Of a DNA stretch of 64,000 nucleotides, positions 1-11,640 are shown one piece after another (positions within the stretch are counted from its first letter, which is position 1; each line of letters starts with the position of its first letter). This DNA comes from Eupeodes corollae (Eukaryota; Arthropoda; Insecta; Diptera; Syrphidae), in contig NC_079147.1 of assembly GCF_945859685.1 (NCBI RefSeq), positions 55,272,946 through 55,336,945 of the forward strand. The letters are read 5' to 3'. Made by a program: the position numbers and the translations under genes. Under the pieces are notes generated by a model that was given only the letters and a program-made list of their open reading frames with translations, was not told the DNA's origin and ran no database searches.

Positions 1-640
1 GAAGTTCGAAGTTTATGTATCTGTGAATTTCGTTGCACCTCCTCATAAAACTTTCGAACTTCATTTCTTTTTTTGAACCGCTCAACATCTTCAACCGCAC
101 GATTCTTATGCTCACTTTTTCCTTCTGAGAAATCGGTGTTCCTTTCTCCTCCTCTGCACATAGAGGGAGCTTCTATCATTGCATCTTGGCAATGTTGCCA
201 CTGGTTCTCGGTTCATTTTGTTGGCGGCAGTATACTTCGAAAAAGGTTACTTGTGAGTGACTCGGTCGGAGAAAGATTTGGCGATTTCTTGCGATTGTAA
301 AAGTTGGACGTTGTATCTTCTCCCAGCATTTCCCTATTTTGCCATGGGTCTGGAAATCCGAAGTGCTACCTTGTTTACAACGAGGAAGTGGTCCGAGTCG
401 ATGTTAGCTTCTTTGAAAGTTCGGACATTCATAATGCTGGAAACGCAATGTGGTAAATCTGGTTGACGGAAATTCATCTAAAGAACTCCAAGTTACTTTT
501 GTGGATGTTGAGGTGTGGAAAACGCGTACTGGCTACCATGACATTTCGCCCCGCAGCAAAATTGATGAGTCTGAAACCGTTATCAGAAGTGTTACCGTAC
601 AGGCTGCTTCACCGTCGATTCCCCCTTTGGAGTTCTTGCG
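1..640 (-). pseudogene. Non-LTR retrotransposon endonuclease relic (RTE-like)
   Basis: Read on the minus strand, positions 581 to 498 give an uninterrupted stretch of 28 codons beginning NGFRLINFAAGRN and ending FPHLNIHK, which is the apurinic endonuclease core typical of RTE-type elements. Farther down the same strand, after frameshifts and stops, come remnants that read NIDSDHFLV (the SDH catalytic motif) and QEIAKSFSD. No frame stays open across the whole region, so this is a dead copy. The relic at 44285-45310 on the plus strand aligns to it at the DNA level (shared blocks around the HLNIHK motif and around SQEIAKS), so both come from one family. The open frames on the plus strand here are shadows. 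Confidence 0.7.
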
Positions 641-944
641 CTGCAGTCTGCATGAAAGGAGAATTGCCTTAGTGGAAATACCCCCCCCCCTTTTCTCGTT
701 TGCTAACAACTTTCCACTGGGGTTAAATAAACAGTCTTCTAAATTTTAAAAAATCCCATCACTCACTATTAAGTTTAAGTTCGGACAGATATCGCGATTT
801 TCTTATCTTGAAGCAAGTTCTACATTCACAAATGTTTATTCTACTGAAATCTTCTTGCTTTTTCCAAATTAAGCCCCCCCCCCCTCAAAAATTCAGATCA
901 ATTGTTTAAACTATTAAAAATGTTATTCTTTTATTCTCTTCCAG

Positions 945-1329
945 ATTGAACGTCAGATTTTCGAGTCAACAATAAATAGACTAAATGAATTTTTTGCGGA
1001 GGCTGAAAAGGGCACATGCAGCACATACTGTGAGGGTTGCATTGGATGTATTACAGCTTATCTAGTATATATGTGCTCAGAAACGCATTACGAAAAGGTA
1101 CGGTTTTTTTTTCAAATTCTAAAATAAAAACGAAATAAACATTTTCATTATTTAATATTATGATTATTTATTAAAAAAAAAAAAAAAGGTCCTGCGTAAA
1201 ATATCGAAATTCATTGCTGCCCAAAATGAACGCATTTACAATCCCAAAGGTTTGCAAGTAATTGATCCGACATACCGTGGTCTACGAGTCATAGAAATAT
1301 CCATACTTGATCGTCCAGGACGAACGTGA
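945..1329 (+). CDS. GOLGA7: Golgin A7 / ERF4 family protein, last two exons (partial)
   Basis: Two exons, 945-1097 (51 codons) and 1189-1329 (46 codons plus TGA), join in phase 0 and give the C-terminal 97 residues of a GOLGA7/GCP16-type protein. Family hallmarks are visible: LNEFFAEAEKG, the cysteine-rich CEGCIGCITAY segment (the two cysteines of the GCIGC motif correspond to the palmitoylated pair in the mammalian protein), SETHYEK, then NERIYNPKGLQVIDP and GLRVIEI near the end. In this family the protein binds and stabilises a DHHC9/ERF2-type palmitoyltransferase at the Golgi, which acylates Ras-like substrates. The exon before 945 (N-terminus) is not in the window; a normal acceptor (ttccag) precedes 945. 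The second acceptor is odd: AG follows an uninterrupted A run with no pyrimidine tract. No sign of decay in the coding part. Confidence 0.9.
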
Positions 1330-2776
1330 CTTCCGCTTTCCCACTCAACAGAGGAATTTTTCATGTAACGTTTGTGTAAAGCAGACATTTTTTCTTTTTA
1401 ATATTTTCTTTTCTTTTTGTTTTGTACACATTAATTTTTTGTTTGTTTTCTTTCTTCTTCAATTTAATTAAGTCGTATAATTCCTAAGTTATTAATTATT
1501 ATTACATATTGATTATTATTTGACCATGAAAAAATGTCGTCGTCGTGTAATTTTGTTCGTCTTAGGACCAATTTTGTTTTCCTCCTACTTATTCTAATTA
1601 ATTTAACAAAAATAACAAATGTTACGAAGTATTTATTTATATAACACAAACAAAACAAAACGATTTACATTTTTATAATATTGCTTCATTCAATTAAAAT
1701 CGAAAATAAAAAACCAATACTCATCATCATCCATCACATTCAAAAACATCATTTTCTTGATCAGTTTTCGTAACAAGAAATATTTAACTTTTTGTTTTAT
1801 TATTTGAAGAAAACCCAAAACATTTGTATTAATCTGTCGAGTTGGGAGTCAAAAGTCAAAAACTTAAACTTAAACAAAAACAAACCAAATGAAAAACTTC
1901 AATCAGTATAAAAACACTTAAAGATTTGACCTACATACATAAAAACGTAAATGATTTTATGAAAATCTAAATAAAAATATCGAATTATTCTTAAATGTAA
2001 AATTACACAGTGTCAATCTATAGCAAACAAAACACAAATAGTTAATAAAACATACATTTTCCCTCACATCTCAAAAAGATGTCCGTAATAAAATAAAAGT
2101 AAACAGTTTTAAAAATACAGAAATTGTAAATGTATCAATTTATATTAATACATATTTACATATACAATATTATTTGCATACGGAATTTTGTTTTATATAC
2201 TTATGTATGTATATGCATGTGTTTTGCTGCACATAATATTTAATGATATATAAAAATATGTAAGCGCCCCCCAATATTACATTCTTATAACCGAGTTTCA
2301 TTGTTCAAACATTTTTATTTGTTTTTTGGTTTAAAGTTATTTTTCGAAATTATATCTGCGAGTAGTACATACGAGTATATACATAGTTACAAACATACAT
2401 AGTGTTGTTATAACTTCAATATTTATACTTTTGAAACCCCATAATACAATATTAAAATGATGAAATATACAAAAATATAACAAAATGTAATGAAAATTGA
2501 AAAGTAACTGACCATAATGTGAATTATGAATTTGCATTCATATTTATAGAATAAAAATAAAATAAATAAATAGATACATAATAATATAAAAAAAACGGTT
2601 TGCATTTTAGCTGTACAATTTTTAAGAAAGAAAATTTAAATTTAATTTTAATTTTGTTTAAACATAAATTTAATTCTCAAAAGGAAACAAAGAAAGAACA
2701 TTAAAAGCGTGCGACCAAAGATTTTGATAAGTTCAAAGACAGAAATGTTGTTTGAAAGCTTAATGGACGAACTGTA
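1330..2776 (+). other. 3' UTR of the GOLGA7 homologue and AT-rich spacer
   Basis: About 1.4 kb of very AT-rich sequence after the stop codon. It contains several AATAAA-type signals on the plus strand (for example near 1970 and 2090), any of which could end the transcript. I see no other gene; the open frames here are low-complexity. Confidence 0.5.
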
Positions 2777-2778
2777 TA

Positions 2779-2808
2779 CGAGGGGCGTTCAATATATTCT
2801 CGGTATCG
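2779..2808 (+). repeat. Left terminal inverted repeat of mariner
   Basis: It is an exact reverse complement of 5562-5591; TA precedes it. Confidence 0.93.
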
Positions 2809-2831
2809 GGGTGAAGCTGTGGTTATATATA

Positions 2832-4353
2832 CACCATGTCACAAAAGTCTACATACGATTTCAAATTGTATTGTTTTTTATTAAAAAAGTAGTCAACATA
2901 AGATTTTTTCATTAAAATATTTCACATTTCTTTTAAATAACAAAATAAATAATAAATAACAAAAAGTTCTTTAAAACTGGGAGTCTGAAATAGAAAAAGG
3001 TTATACGAGTCTGTTTTTGGTATTCACAAAAGTCTACATACGGTGTTACTTGGTAATGAATTTGTAGCTATCAGTAACGTGTTGGGCCACCATTTGCTTT
3101 TATCACCTCTCCTATTCGTGATGGCATAGAAAGAACTAGTTTTTGGGTAAGTTCGGGTGAAATTTTGGCCCATTCTTCAGCTAAAACACTTTTGAGCATT
3201 GGAATCGATGTTACGGTCCTTTCGCTAAGCTTCTGCTTAAGGTGGGCCCATAGATGCTCAATAGCATTAAGGTCAGGCGATTGTGGAGGATGTTCAAGTT
3301 TTGATCGAACGTTGTAAAGCAGCCACTCTTTGACGAGAAACGAGTTATGCTTGGGGTCTTTGTCTTGCATAAATATATAATTGGACTCAAGGTTCAATTT
3401 CTGTGTGCTCCTGACTAAATTTGTCTTTAAAATGTTAAGATATTTATGCCGATCCATTATCCCGTCTATGAAGTGAAACTCCCCAACTCCTTTCGCCGCC
3501 ATGCATCCCCATACCATAACAGATCCCCCTCCATGTTTAACAGTTGGAGAAATGTTTTTCAAGGCAAGCGCTGTATTTGGCTTTCGCCATACTTTGGACC
3601 TTCCATCTCGTCCAAAAACATTAAATTTACATTCGTCAGTGAATATCACTCATTCCCAGAATGTTGGATCAGTAACGTGTTTTTTTTCATACTTCTTGGC
3701 GTACTCCAATCTTTCAATTCTGTTTTTGGAACTTATCAATGGCTTTTTTCTTGCTACTCGTGAGCTCAAACCAGACCTTTTTAGTACACGACGAACAGTT
3801 TCGGGATGAACTGTTATACTTTCAAATGATTGCAGTTCAGCATTATGGCACTCTGTTTTGGATTCTCCACAACTTATCGCACAACTTTCCTCATCGTCCG
3901 ATCATCCAACTTCCTCGGCCGTCCACTTCTTGGCCTACTATCGTAGTTACCCGTTTCGTTATAGTTTTTTATGATGGTTTGAACTGCTTGATGCTTTTCT
4001 GCCAGACATTTTATGTTTTTATAATACTTCCAAAATAAAAATAAACTAAATGCACGATACGTTACTCAAACACGACAACACGAGTAATCATGCAAATATT
4101 TACCTTCATTCGCAGTAACGGTATTTTCGGCCAATTTCATGATCGTATGTAGACTTTTGTGACATTTCTTTTGCGTCTCTTTTCAGTTATTTTAGATTTT
4201 ATTGCGGTGTGTAAGAAAATGTTACTATTTTATGTTGTTTACAAATATTAGAATACTTTATAATGCATAAAGTGCATACAAAAAAAGCTTTCTCTTATTT
4301 CAACAAAATGATTAAGAAATTTCGCATCGTATGTAGACTTTTGTGACATGGTG
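2832..4353 (-). mobile_element. Tc1-like element (DD34E) with IR/DR-type ends
   Basis: The ends read CACCATGTCACAAAAGTC inward from both sides (2832 on plus, 4353 on minus) and are flanked by TA (2830-2831, 4354-4355). A second copy of the core CACAAAAGTCTACATACG lies about 190 bp inside each end (3025-3042 and about 4141-4158 in reverse), the arrangement called IR/DR in Sleeping Beauty, Minos and the S elements. The element sits in the 5' non-coding part of the mariner at 2779-5591. Its transposase, on the minus strand, is dead. Confidence 0.92.
3071..4060 (-). pseudogene. Tc1-like transposase, disrupted
   Basis: The C-terminal 192 codons (3649 to 3071) are open and hold the catalytic triad: FTDE (first D), MQDKDPKH (second D) and SPDLNAIEHLW (E); 34 residues separate the second D from the E, as in Tc1. 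GGGSVMVWGCM lies between. Upstream the frame reads on through AYAKKYEKKH-like sequence but an in-frame TGA interrupts it at 3652-3650. A frameshift near 3815 separates this from the N-terminal part, where TMRKVVR, a stop and VVENPKQSAIML are visible, preceded by SGRPRKLDDR, the GRPR AT-hook-like motif. It encodes no active enzyme. Confidence 0.88.
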
Positions 4354-4464
4354 TATAAATTGACTTATTTATCAAGTAATACTATTATTTTAGTGCATTC
4401 ATGTAAAATTTCATATAAATGTGATTATTATTTACCGTTAAATCTCTATTTAAACAGAATCATA

Positions 4465-5525
4465 ATGGCAACAGAGACGATGATGGTGAAAATTGAGCAT
4501 CGCGCTGTAATTAAATTTCTCACTAAGCAAGGAAAAAGTCAAAAAACTATTCATGAAGAAATGGTGGCAGTTTACCAGGGTTGCGCACCTTCATTATCAA
4601 AAAGTGCAAAAGTGGTCAAGTGAGTTCAAGAGAGGCAGAGAGAGCATTGAAGACGACCCCCGCTCCGGCTAGTGCTTGTACGGGAGAAAGAATCAAAGAA
4701 GTCGAAAAACTTGTTCTCGAGGATGCCCGAAAAAAGGTGTAAATGATGGCAGAGATCACCAAGCTTTCGACTGGTACCATTCACACCATCCTTCATGTCC
4801 ATCTTAACCTTTCAAAGGTCAGTGCAAGGTGGGTGCCACGAATGCTCACAGCGCCTCAGAAAAAAGTGAGAATCGCATGCTGTAAAGAGCTTTTGGAGAT
4901 GTGTAGTGAGAACGCGGACGGTGTTATGCATCGGATTGTTGCTGGGGACGAAACATGGGTTCACCACTATGAACCTGAAAGCAAACAAGAGTCCATGCAG
5001 TGGCATAAAAAAGGAACAGACCCCCCCAAGAAGTTTAAAGTTACTCCGTCTGCCGGGAAGCTCATGTCCACAGTTTTTTGGGACTCAAAGGGAATCTTAC
5101 TCATTGAGTACAAAAAAAAAGGTGAAACCATCAACGCCAAATCCTACGCTTCCACTTTGCATAATTTGCGGGAGGAAATTAAAAAGAAAAGACGGGGTAA
5201 ACTCGCAGCGGGTGTGTTGCTTCTTCATGACAACGCTCCTGTTCACACGGCGCGAGTTTCCAAGGCTGCTGTGCGAGATTGCGGTTTTGAAGAAATTCAA
5301 CATCCATCCTATAGTCCAGACCTTGCCCCTAGTGATTACTTCCTGTTTCCGGATTTGAAAAAATGTCTTCGTGGAAAAAGATTTTCGGATATTGAAGAAC
5401 TCAAGTCGGCAATAAATGGGTATTTTGCAGGGAAGGAGGAAACTTATTTTTTTGAGTGTTTAAAAAAGCTTATCTCAAGATGTAACAAATGCATTGATGT
5501 TAGGGGAGATTATATTGAAAAATAA
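4465..5525 (+). pseudogene. Mariner transposase, N-terminal frame breaks
   Basis: The first part starts at 4465 (MATETMMVKIEHRAVIKFL) and runs to about 4610. A frame change is needed to continue into KWSSEFKRGRESIEDDPRSG (about 4612-4672), and another to reach IKEVEKLVLEDARKKV, which is followed by a TAA at 4740-4742. From 4743 the frame is open for 260 codons to the stop at 5523. This part has WVPRMLTAPQK, AGDETWVHHY (first D), HDNAPVH (second D) and YSPDLAPSDYFLF (third D), with 34 residues between the last two, which defines D,D34D mariner. The catalytic residues are all present, but two frameshifts and a stop in the DNA-binding domain kill the gene. Confidence 0.9.
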
Positions 5526-5561
5526 AAACAATTTAAATTGAATTCGCATTTTCCTTCATAT

Positions 5562-5591
5562 CGATACCGAGAATATATTGAACGCCCCTCG
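5562..5591 (-). repeat. Right terminal inverted repeat of mariner
   Basis: Exact reverse complement of 2779-2808; TA follows it. Confidence 0.93.
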
Positions 5592-5593
5592 TA

Positions 5594-5781
5594 GATTCAT
5601 GTCTAGTTTTGGCATCCCTGGCAAACTCGTCTGTTTGTGCAGGATGAAAATGCTGCTTTTTTGACGTCAAAAATTACATGATGAAAGTATGCTGCAGAGC
5701 TCCCACTAGACACTAGATGCACTATCTTTCAAAAGTCTGTCCAATTAGTGGTGTGGGGCTTTTGTGAGTATTGAGGCAGAG
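5594..5781 (+). other. Short spacer, probable left flank of a disrupted RTE relic
   Basis: No gene. The copia element starts at 5782, and the sequence on its far side (16672 onward) is RTE reverse-transcriptase sequence on the plus strand, so this stretch may belong to the same relic. It carries about 48 bp (5699-5746) that recur at about 18008-18056. Confidence 0.4.
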
Positions 5782-6018
5782 TGAAGAATTTATTTAATCA
5801 GAGCACATTTATTTAAAAAAATTTATTTAGCAAAAAACGCCTTTTGTAGTTATGATATAAAAATTCAAATTTCCAGTTCGATAAAATATTTTACAATGAA
5901 ATAAGAAAAGTTTTCATTTGACTAAAAATATTCAGAATTAACTAATTTGTTTTGTTTAGAACAAGTATTCAAAATTCAAAGTATAACAAATAAAATGGTA
6001 AAATAATTAATATCAACA
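5782..6018 (-). repeat. 3' LTR of the copia element (237 bp)
   Basis: On the minus strand it starts TGTTGATATTAATTATTTTA and ends ...TTCTTCA. It differs from the partner LTR by short indels (two of about 6 bp) and scattered substitutions. Confidence 0.9.
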
Positions 6019-6039
6019 CTTCTCCTTAATTATTTAACT

Positions 6040-8361
6040 TCGTAAATATTCAAAGTATTTGCGTAGAAGAGGCTTGGTCAAGATGTCAGCCAGTTGATCC
6101 TTGCTTCTGACATGAACTGGCGTGACTGTTGTTCCAATATGCTGCTGGATGAACTTCCTGAATATCGATATGTTTCTTGCCTTTAGTTATCTTTCCTTCA
6201 TGTGTGTTATTCAGTATGTGAATAGCAGACTATGATTGTCAATATAGTGTGGTGTAGGTTTGCTTGTGTATAATTGTTTTAATTCTTGAGCTAATCTTCG
6301 TATCCAACAGACTTCATCTATGGCTAATACTGCTGCTCGATACTCAGCTTTAGCGGTGGAATTTGATACTGTATTTGGTTTTTGAGTTAGCCAAACTATA
6401 GGGCCTCCACGTAGTAGGATAACTCCACTAGTGGACTGTCCAGTTTCTGTATCTCCACCATAATCGCAGTCACTATACACAGACAGATTCTTATCTCCAT
6501 TAAAACTTATTCCAAATTTTGTTGTCTCTTTTATATATTGGAAGATACGTTTTACCATTGCCCAGTGACTTCTCATTGGCTTTTTGGTAAAGCGACTTAC
6601 GTAATTGACTGCGAAACTTATATCTGGACGTGATATGGTAGCAAGATATAGCAGACTTCCAACTACTTCTCTTTTACTATTACTAGGATCTGTGACCATT
6701 CCTCTTTCCATAGGTGTTTAAATCTCCAAAGTTGTATCGTAGCAAAATTCTTTCAGCATATTTGGATTGATTTGAAAATATTCTGTCTTCAGACACTTGA
6801 ATCTGCATTCCGAGATAAGAGAAGCACTTGTCTCTTTCAGTATCATGAGTGATCTTGAACTTTTGATCAAGTTTCTTCAAAATTTCTAACATCTCGTTTT
6901 CATGTTGCCCGACCACGAGACCATCATCAACATGTAAGACAGTAAGTATAGTTCTCTCTTTGTTATAAAAACACATGGGTCATCATCAGAGGATTTGAAA
7001 CTTAGAGACTTCAGAAATTTTGAAAAAGTCTCTTTTGGTGCCTGTTTTAAACCGTATAGGCTTTTCTTTAATTAGCATACACAACCTGACTCGTCATTGA
7101 AGCCTTCTGGTTGGTACATGAAAATTCTTTCATCAAGCTTACCATGTAGAACGCTGTCTTTACGTCAAAAGTCATTAACTTCATACTTTCAGATGCAGCT
7201 ATGCTCAAGATAAGCCTGATTGACATAAGACGAGCAACAGGACTGAAAACTTCAAAATAATCTCTACCTCCTTTCTGTTCAAACCCTCTGATGACTAGTC
7301 TTGCTTTATATCTTCCATCATTTTTCTTTCGTAACACCCAACGACAGGTTAGAGGTGCAATATCCTTAGGTTTTTCAGTTAAGATCCATGTTTTCATTTT
7401 TATCAATGAATCATACCCCTCTAACATTGCATTCTTCCAGTTTTCATCTTGAAGGGCTTTATTGACAGAAATATCACTTGTTTCACTGGGCATACTTCCC
7501 TTAATATCTTGTGTTATTAGTGCTGTGTCAGTTACATAGTCATTGAATCTTTTTGATGGTTTTATAACGCGACGTAATCGTGAGCTTCTTCTTACAGTTG
7601 GCACTACTGGACTTTTAGAGCTATCAGATTTACTTCCATTTTCCTCAGTCTCTTCAGATTCAACGCTTCCATATTCTGAGCTTGTGTATGATTTCTAAGT
7701 ATCAGATGTTTTAGTACTCGTAAGTGGTGTTTCTATTTCAGTAGAGCTTTCGGTTTCAGTCTTGTCATCAAAAACTACATTGGTCTCATTTATGAAGACT
7801 GAAACCTAGAGAATAAACATCATAACCGACAAATGAACCTTTCGTTTATTTTCTGTCCATCTTGCCTCTCTTGTTGCCTTCTTTTAATACGTAGCAGTCA
7901 CAACCAAAAGATTTCATCTTGTTTACGTCTATTTTTCTTCCAAACCACAAATACGCTGGACTTTTATCTTTAACAACACTAGTACCAGTATGATTGATTG
8001 TAAAAACGACATAGCTTACAGCTTCACCCCATAAGTTTTCATTGAGAGCTCGAGCATGAGTGACCGTTCTCGAAGCTTCAACTATCGTTCTCATTTCTCT
8101 TTCTATACGTCTGTTTTGTTCTGGAGACTTTCTAAAATTTGTGTCGTTTGGCGGTTCTTTATTTCAGTTCCATTGTCTGAACGAAATGTCTTAACTTTTC
8201 TATCAAACTGATTCTCAACTAGTTTCAGGAAAGTTTCCTACATTTCCACTTGAGTCTGTGAATATCGATTGATCTGCATTTGCTGACTGTTTGTAACCCT
8301 TATTCAACACTGAACTGACTGAGAAGAGATTGAAAGGCATTTTTGGAGTATGTAATACGTC
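6040..8361 (-). pseudogene. Copia pol: integrase, reverse transcriptase, RNase H
   Basis: On the minus strand the order is as follows. About 8361-8270 reads EDVLHTPKMPFNLFSVSSVL, the end of the protease/GAG-pre-integrase region. 8094-7846 is integrase (TVTHARALNENLWGEAV, FGRKIDVNKMKSFGCDCYV). 7604-7068 is the linker and N-terminal RT (WKNAMLEGYDSLIKMKTW, CRWVLRKKNDGRYKARLVIRG, FDVKTAFY). 6976-6683 is the RT core (LTVLHVDDGLVVG, the YVDD-type box). 6711-6211 is the RT end and RNase H (SLLYLATISRPDISFAVNYV, STSGVILLRGGPIVWLTQKP, SNSTAKAEYRA). Stops and frameshifts divide these blocks. In a live element they copy the RNA and insert the cDNA. Confidence 0.9.
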
Positions 8362-9191
8362 TTCACTCAGAAAAAAATGAACGGGAGCTATGCCTATAAA
8401 GTATTGTTACGGAAATTATAGGCAATTCTTCAATAATTTGGGTAGTATTTCAATAATTATTTTAAAAATCACTATAAAAATTAGGTAAACTTCCTTAATT
8501 TTTTTTTAGCTTTATAGGAATAGCAAAAATCGACGTTTTCCTATGCTAAATGGATAATTCCCCTAGACTTGATTGCAAATAGAACAATGTGTATTGGAAA
8601 AACACAAATAATCATAATAAGCAGGCGTACTAGCAATTCGGGTAGGAAGTATACCCTTACATTTTGTTGCAGTTCCAATAACTTACTGGTTAATGTTACA
8701 ATACGGTTAGGAACATTTCCGAACTATGGAAATACTATACTATTTGGGTGATATTACAATACATTCTAGAAAAATATCATACTTTTATTGTTGACATTCC
8801 AATAATTCATTGTTACAAAACATTATGATGAGGCAATAAGTCCAAACACTATTATGTATAGGAAATATAACAAAATATGTAGGGTATTCAACAGATCTAA
8901 GTAAAAATGAACAATTTCCTACACTGCATAGGAAAAAATGATGCCTGTAGGTTTGGAAGATTTCCAATAAAATATAGTTTTGACAACATATCAGATTGGT
9001 GTTTTTAAAGTTCCTATAAATGTACAGCTTAAATACCAATAATTGTTGGTAAATAGACAATATTTGATAACAATAAAATAAATGTGTGAAAATAGAAATA
9101 AAAAATTTTACAAAAAAAAACGATTTTATGGGTGTAATTTAGCATTTTATAAGCTAATTCATATTGATATAATTGCAATGACATATGGTTA

Positions 9192-9345
9192 ATGCACCTA
9201 CTAAAATTGGTTTCACTTGGTTTCCCATAATGTATTGGAAAAAGATTTTTATTATTGTGAAAATAGCCAATCCATTCTAATCCCAAAATATTGTGGTCCT
9301 ATTCCAAGTCAATACGTAAAATAGCTATATCGGATAGTTATTTCA
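9192..9345 (+). repeat. Direct repeat unit 1 in left subterminal region
   Basis: It begins CACCTACT-AAATTG and ends near TATTTCAACAATACAT, and recurs with about 85% similarity by eye at 9584-9748, about 392 bp downstream. It shares the CCCATAATGTATTGGAAAAA and CCCAAAATATTG blocks. Confidence 0.7.
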
Positions 9346-9583
9346 ACAATACATATGGTTGGCAACTCTTAAACGATCAAGGAAAATAGCTTTAATGTAT
9401 AGGCAACACCATGAATATAATTGGCTGGTAGCCAATATAGGTTATTAAGAATCCCTGATTTCTATGGGTAACAGAACAAGAAAAATAGCGCTGTCATCTA
9501 TAACGTTTGGGAAAGGCTTCAATACAAACAGTTGGATACCCTTCATCTAATAGCGATCTTTGCAAAAACGTCTGGTAATACAC

Positions 9584-9748
9584 CTACTTAAATTGCTGTC
9601 ACTTGGTCTCCCATAATGTATTGGAAAAAGATCTTTATAATTGTGCACATAACCAGTCGCTTCTACTCCCAAAATATTGAGGTCATATTCCAAGTCAAAA
9701 GGTAAAATAGCTGTATCTGACGGTTATTTCAACAATACATTTTGTTGA
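9584..9748 (+). repeat. Direct repeat unit 2 in left subterminal region
   Basis: Second copy of 9192-9345, with substitutions. Confidence 0.7.
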
Positions 9749-11224
9749 ATACTCTAATACAAATAATGAAAATACCTATAATGTTAAGGCCAAAGCTCAA
9801 ACATTATCGGCATGTACCCAAAAATAGGTTCGTTAAAATACCGGCTCCCTTTGGTTGAAATTTTTTAGAAAAAATATCTCCTTTTTTTTGGCATTAATTC
9901 AACTCTAAAATATTAGATTATATAAAAAGAGAAATAGAACAATGTATCTTTAAATACTTAATTCAAGGCTTATATTATTATTTTCATATGCCAATCATAT
10001 TTCTGAAATTGATGTTTTTGCATCCTTTTATCCTTAAATGTACTTTAGATTCGGTACAGCATTAAGAACAGTACCAATTTGCATTGGTTCAGAATGCGAA
10101 ATTTCATTTTTTCCGAATAAGCTGTTAAAAGGCTGAGCTCAAAAATATTGCCTTGTGAAAAAATTAAAACAATTTATGCATTTCAAATATTGATGGTAAG
10201 GCATTATACGCTTTCAAAGCTACAAAAAAGCTGTATTTTCATTTTTAATTCCTTCTTTAGCAAATACCGGTCATCTTGTTGTTTTATTTATTTTTATAAA
10301 ATCAGGTTTTCCCGACGTAAAAATAAGATATTTGGATAATTATTCAATGACCTATTTAATTTACTTCAAATAAAAAGTGCGAATGATCTCATTTTGTTTT
10401 TAACTAATCAAAATCCTTATTTTTCGTTTTGATTTGGTTGCATATATTCTACCTTAGAAAAGTTAATTGAGGGGTACAATTACGCTGGGCAACACTATTT
10501 TTTTCCAGGCAATGAAGTTTGGGTTTTTGCTTTAATTCATATCATAACTAATGAGAATATCCTTAAACTGTATCTAGAAGCTAAATTGTTTTTTGCATTA
10601 TACAATTTATTGTAAAGAACTTTTTTGTGTTTTACCCAAGCCTCAAAAGCACTTTTTTTTGGTTATCTTTAACGTTTTCAAATTGCTAGTATATTATAAC
10701 AGTGTTGATTTCAAAGTTAAATCAAATATTTTAAGTGATAATTTCATACCTATACCTATTCGGTAAGTACCTAACCTATACAATTTTGTTAAGTCATTTT
10801 TTATATCATTTACATTTTCGATTCCTTAATTGCAGTTGCTTCATAAACCTATATCCTATTAACGAGATTTGGATAACAAATTCTAAGTTTTCATTAGCCG
10901 ATAAGCATGCAAAAATTTAATTTAAAGTTCTTAACAAAAGAAGAAAAGTTATTGAGTTTAGAATTTCAGCTGCATGGATAGTTAAGGCGACATGTAAACA
11001 CATCCCTAGAAAAGAGATGTAAGCTCATCATTATGTTGTTTAACTTCGCTTTCTTTATCTACCTATCTCGCTTGGAAGCATCTAAAAAAGAATGCCTGAG
11101 TTCTCCTCACCCATTATATTCGTTACGTTTAATCGCCAATTTATTCAGCAATATTTTAGTTTTATAATTCAGCCATACCAATAACTTAGTTAAAAAATGT
11201 GCCATGCTAATTTCCCTAACATTT

Positions 11225-11640
11225 CAGATAATATACCAATACATATTGGTAGTAAGCATAAGTAAATATGGAAAACGGCGACAAAAAAAACTCCTCCGCC
11301 ATTGTATTCAGCTGTTTTATTCAGCATTCTTCTTGTTTCAGACAATTTCCAAAAGCCAAAGTCAGTCCATCTCAAGTGTTCACTTACAAAGGTTTGGTCT
11401 ACGCATTGAAAGTGAGTTCAAATTTTAAATATTATTGCAGTATCTTGTGCTTAAAAAAGTAAGTTTTGTATTAATATTTTAATTTCAAGTTCTTATGGTG
11501 ATTAAATTTATTAAAATGTGCAACAATTTATTTTTTTGCATTGTCTTTTCGGTGACGCAAGATAAAACTCTCTTGTTAATTTTGTTTATTGTATTAAATT
11601 TCTCAAAATGTGCAACGCTGCTTCGTGGCTGCGCCGATTT
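11225..11640 (+). repeat. Exon-like block, copy 1
   Basis: An open stretch (11268-11405, MENGDKKNSSAIVFS...) runs into a donor-like TTGAAAGTGAGTT, and an internal TTGTTTCAG precedes ACAATTTCCAAAAGCC. Downstream come AAGTAAGTTTTGTATTA and TCGTGGCTGCGCCGATT. All of these landmarks recur in the same order at 12205-12560. The protein was not recognised. Confidence 0.6.

Larger units (their letters stand above)
2779..5591 (+). mobile_element. Mariner element (D,D34D) interrupted by a Tc1-like element
   Basis: The two ends are perfect 30-bp inverted repeats (2779-2808 and 5562-5591, starting CGAGGGGCGTTCAATATATT) flanked by TA on both sides (2777-2778, 5592-5593). Removing the inner 1522-bp Tc1 element and one TA leaves 1289 bp, the normal size of mariner. 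The transposase frame (4465-5525) is broken only in its N-terminal part. Perfect terminal repeats point to a fairly young insertion, although it was itself hit by a second transposon. Confidence 0.93.

Noticed and set aside
73..749. Overlapping plus-strand open frames at the left edge
   Set aside because: They are antisense to an endonuclease relic that reads clearly on the minus strand.
3446..4038. Plus-strand open frames in the Tc1-like element
   Set aside because: They are shadows of the transposase on the other strand.
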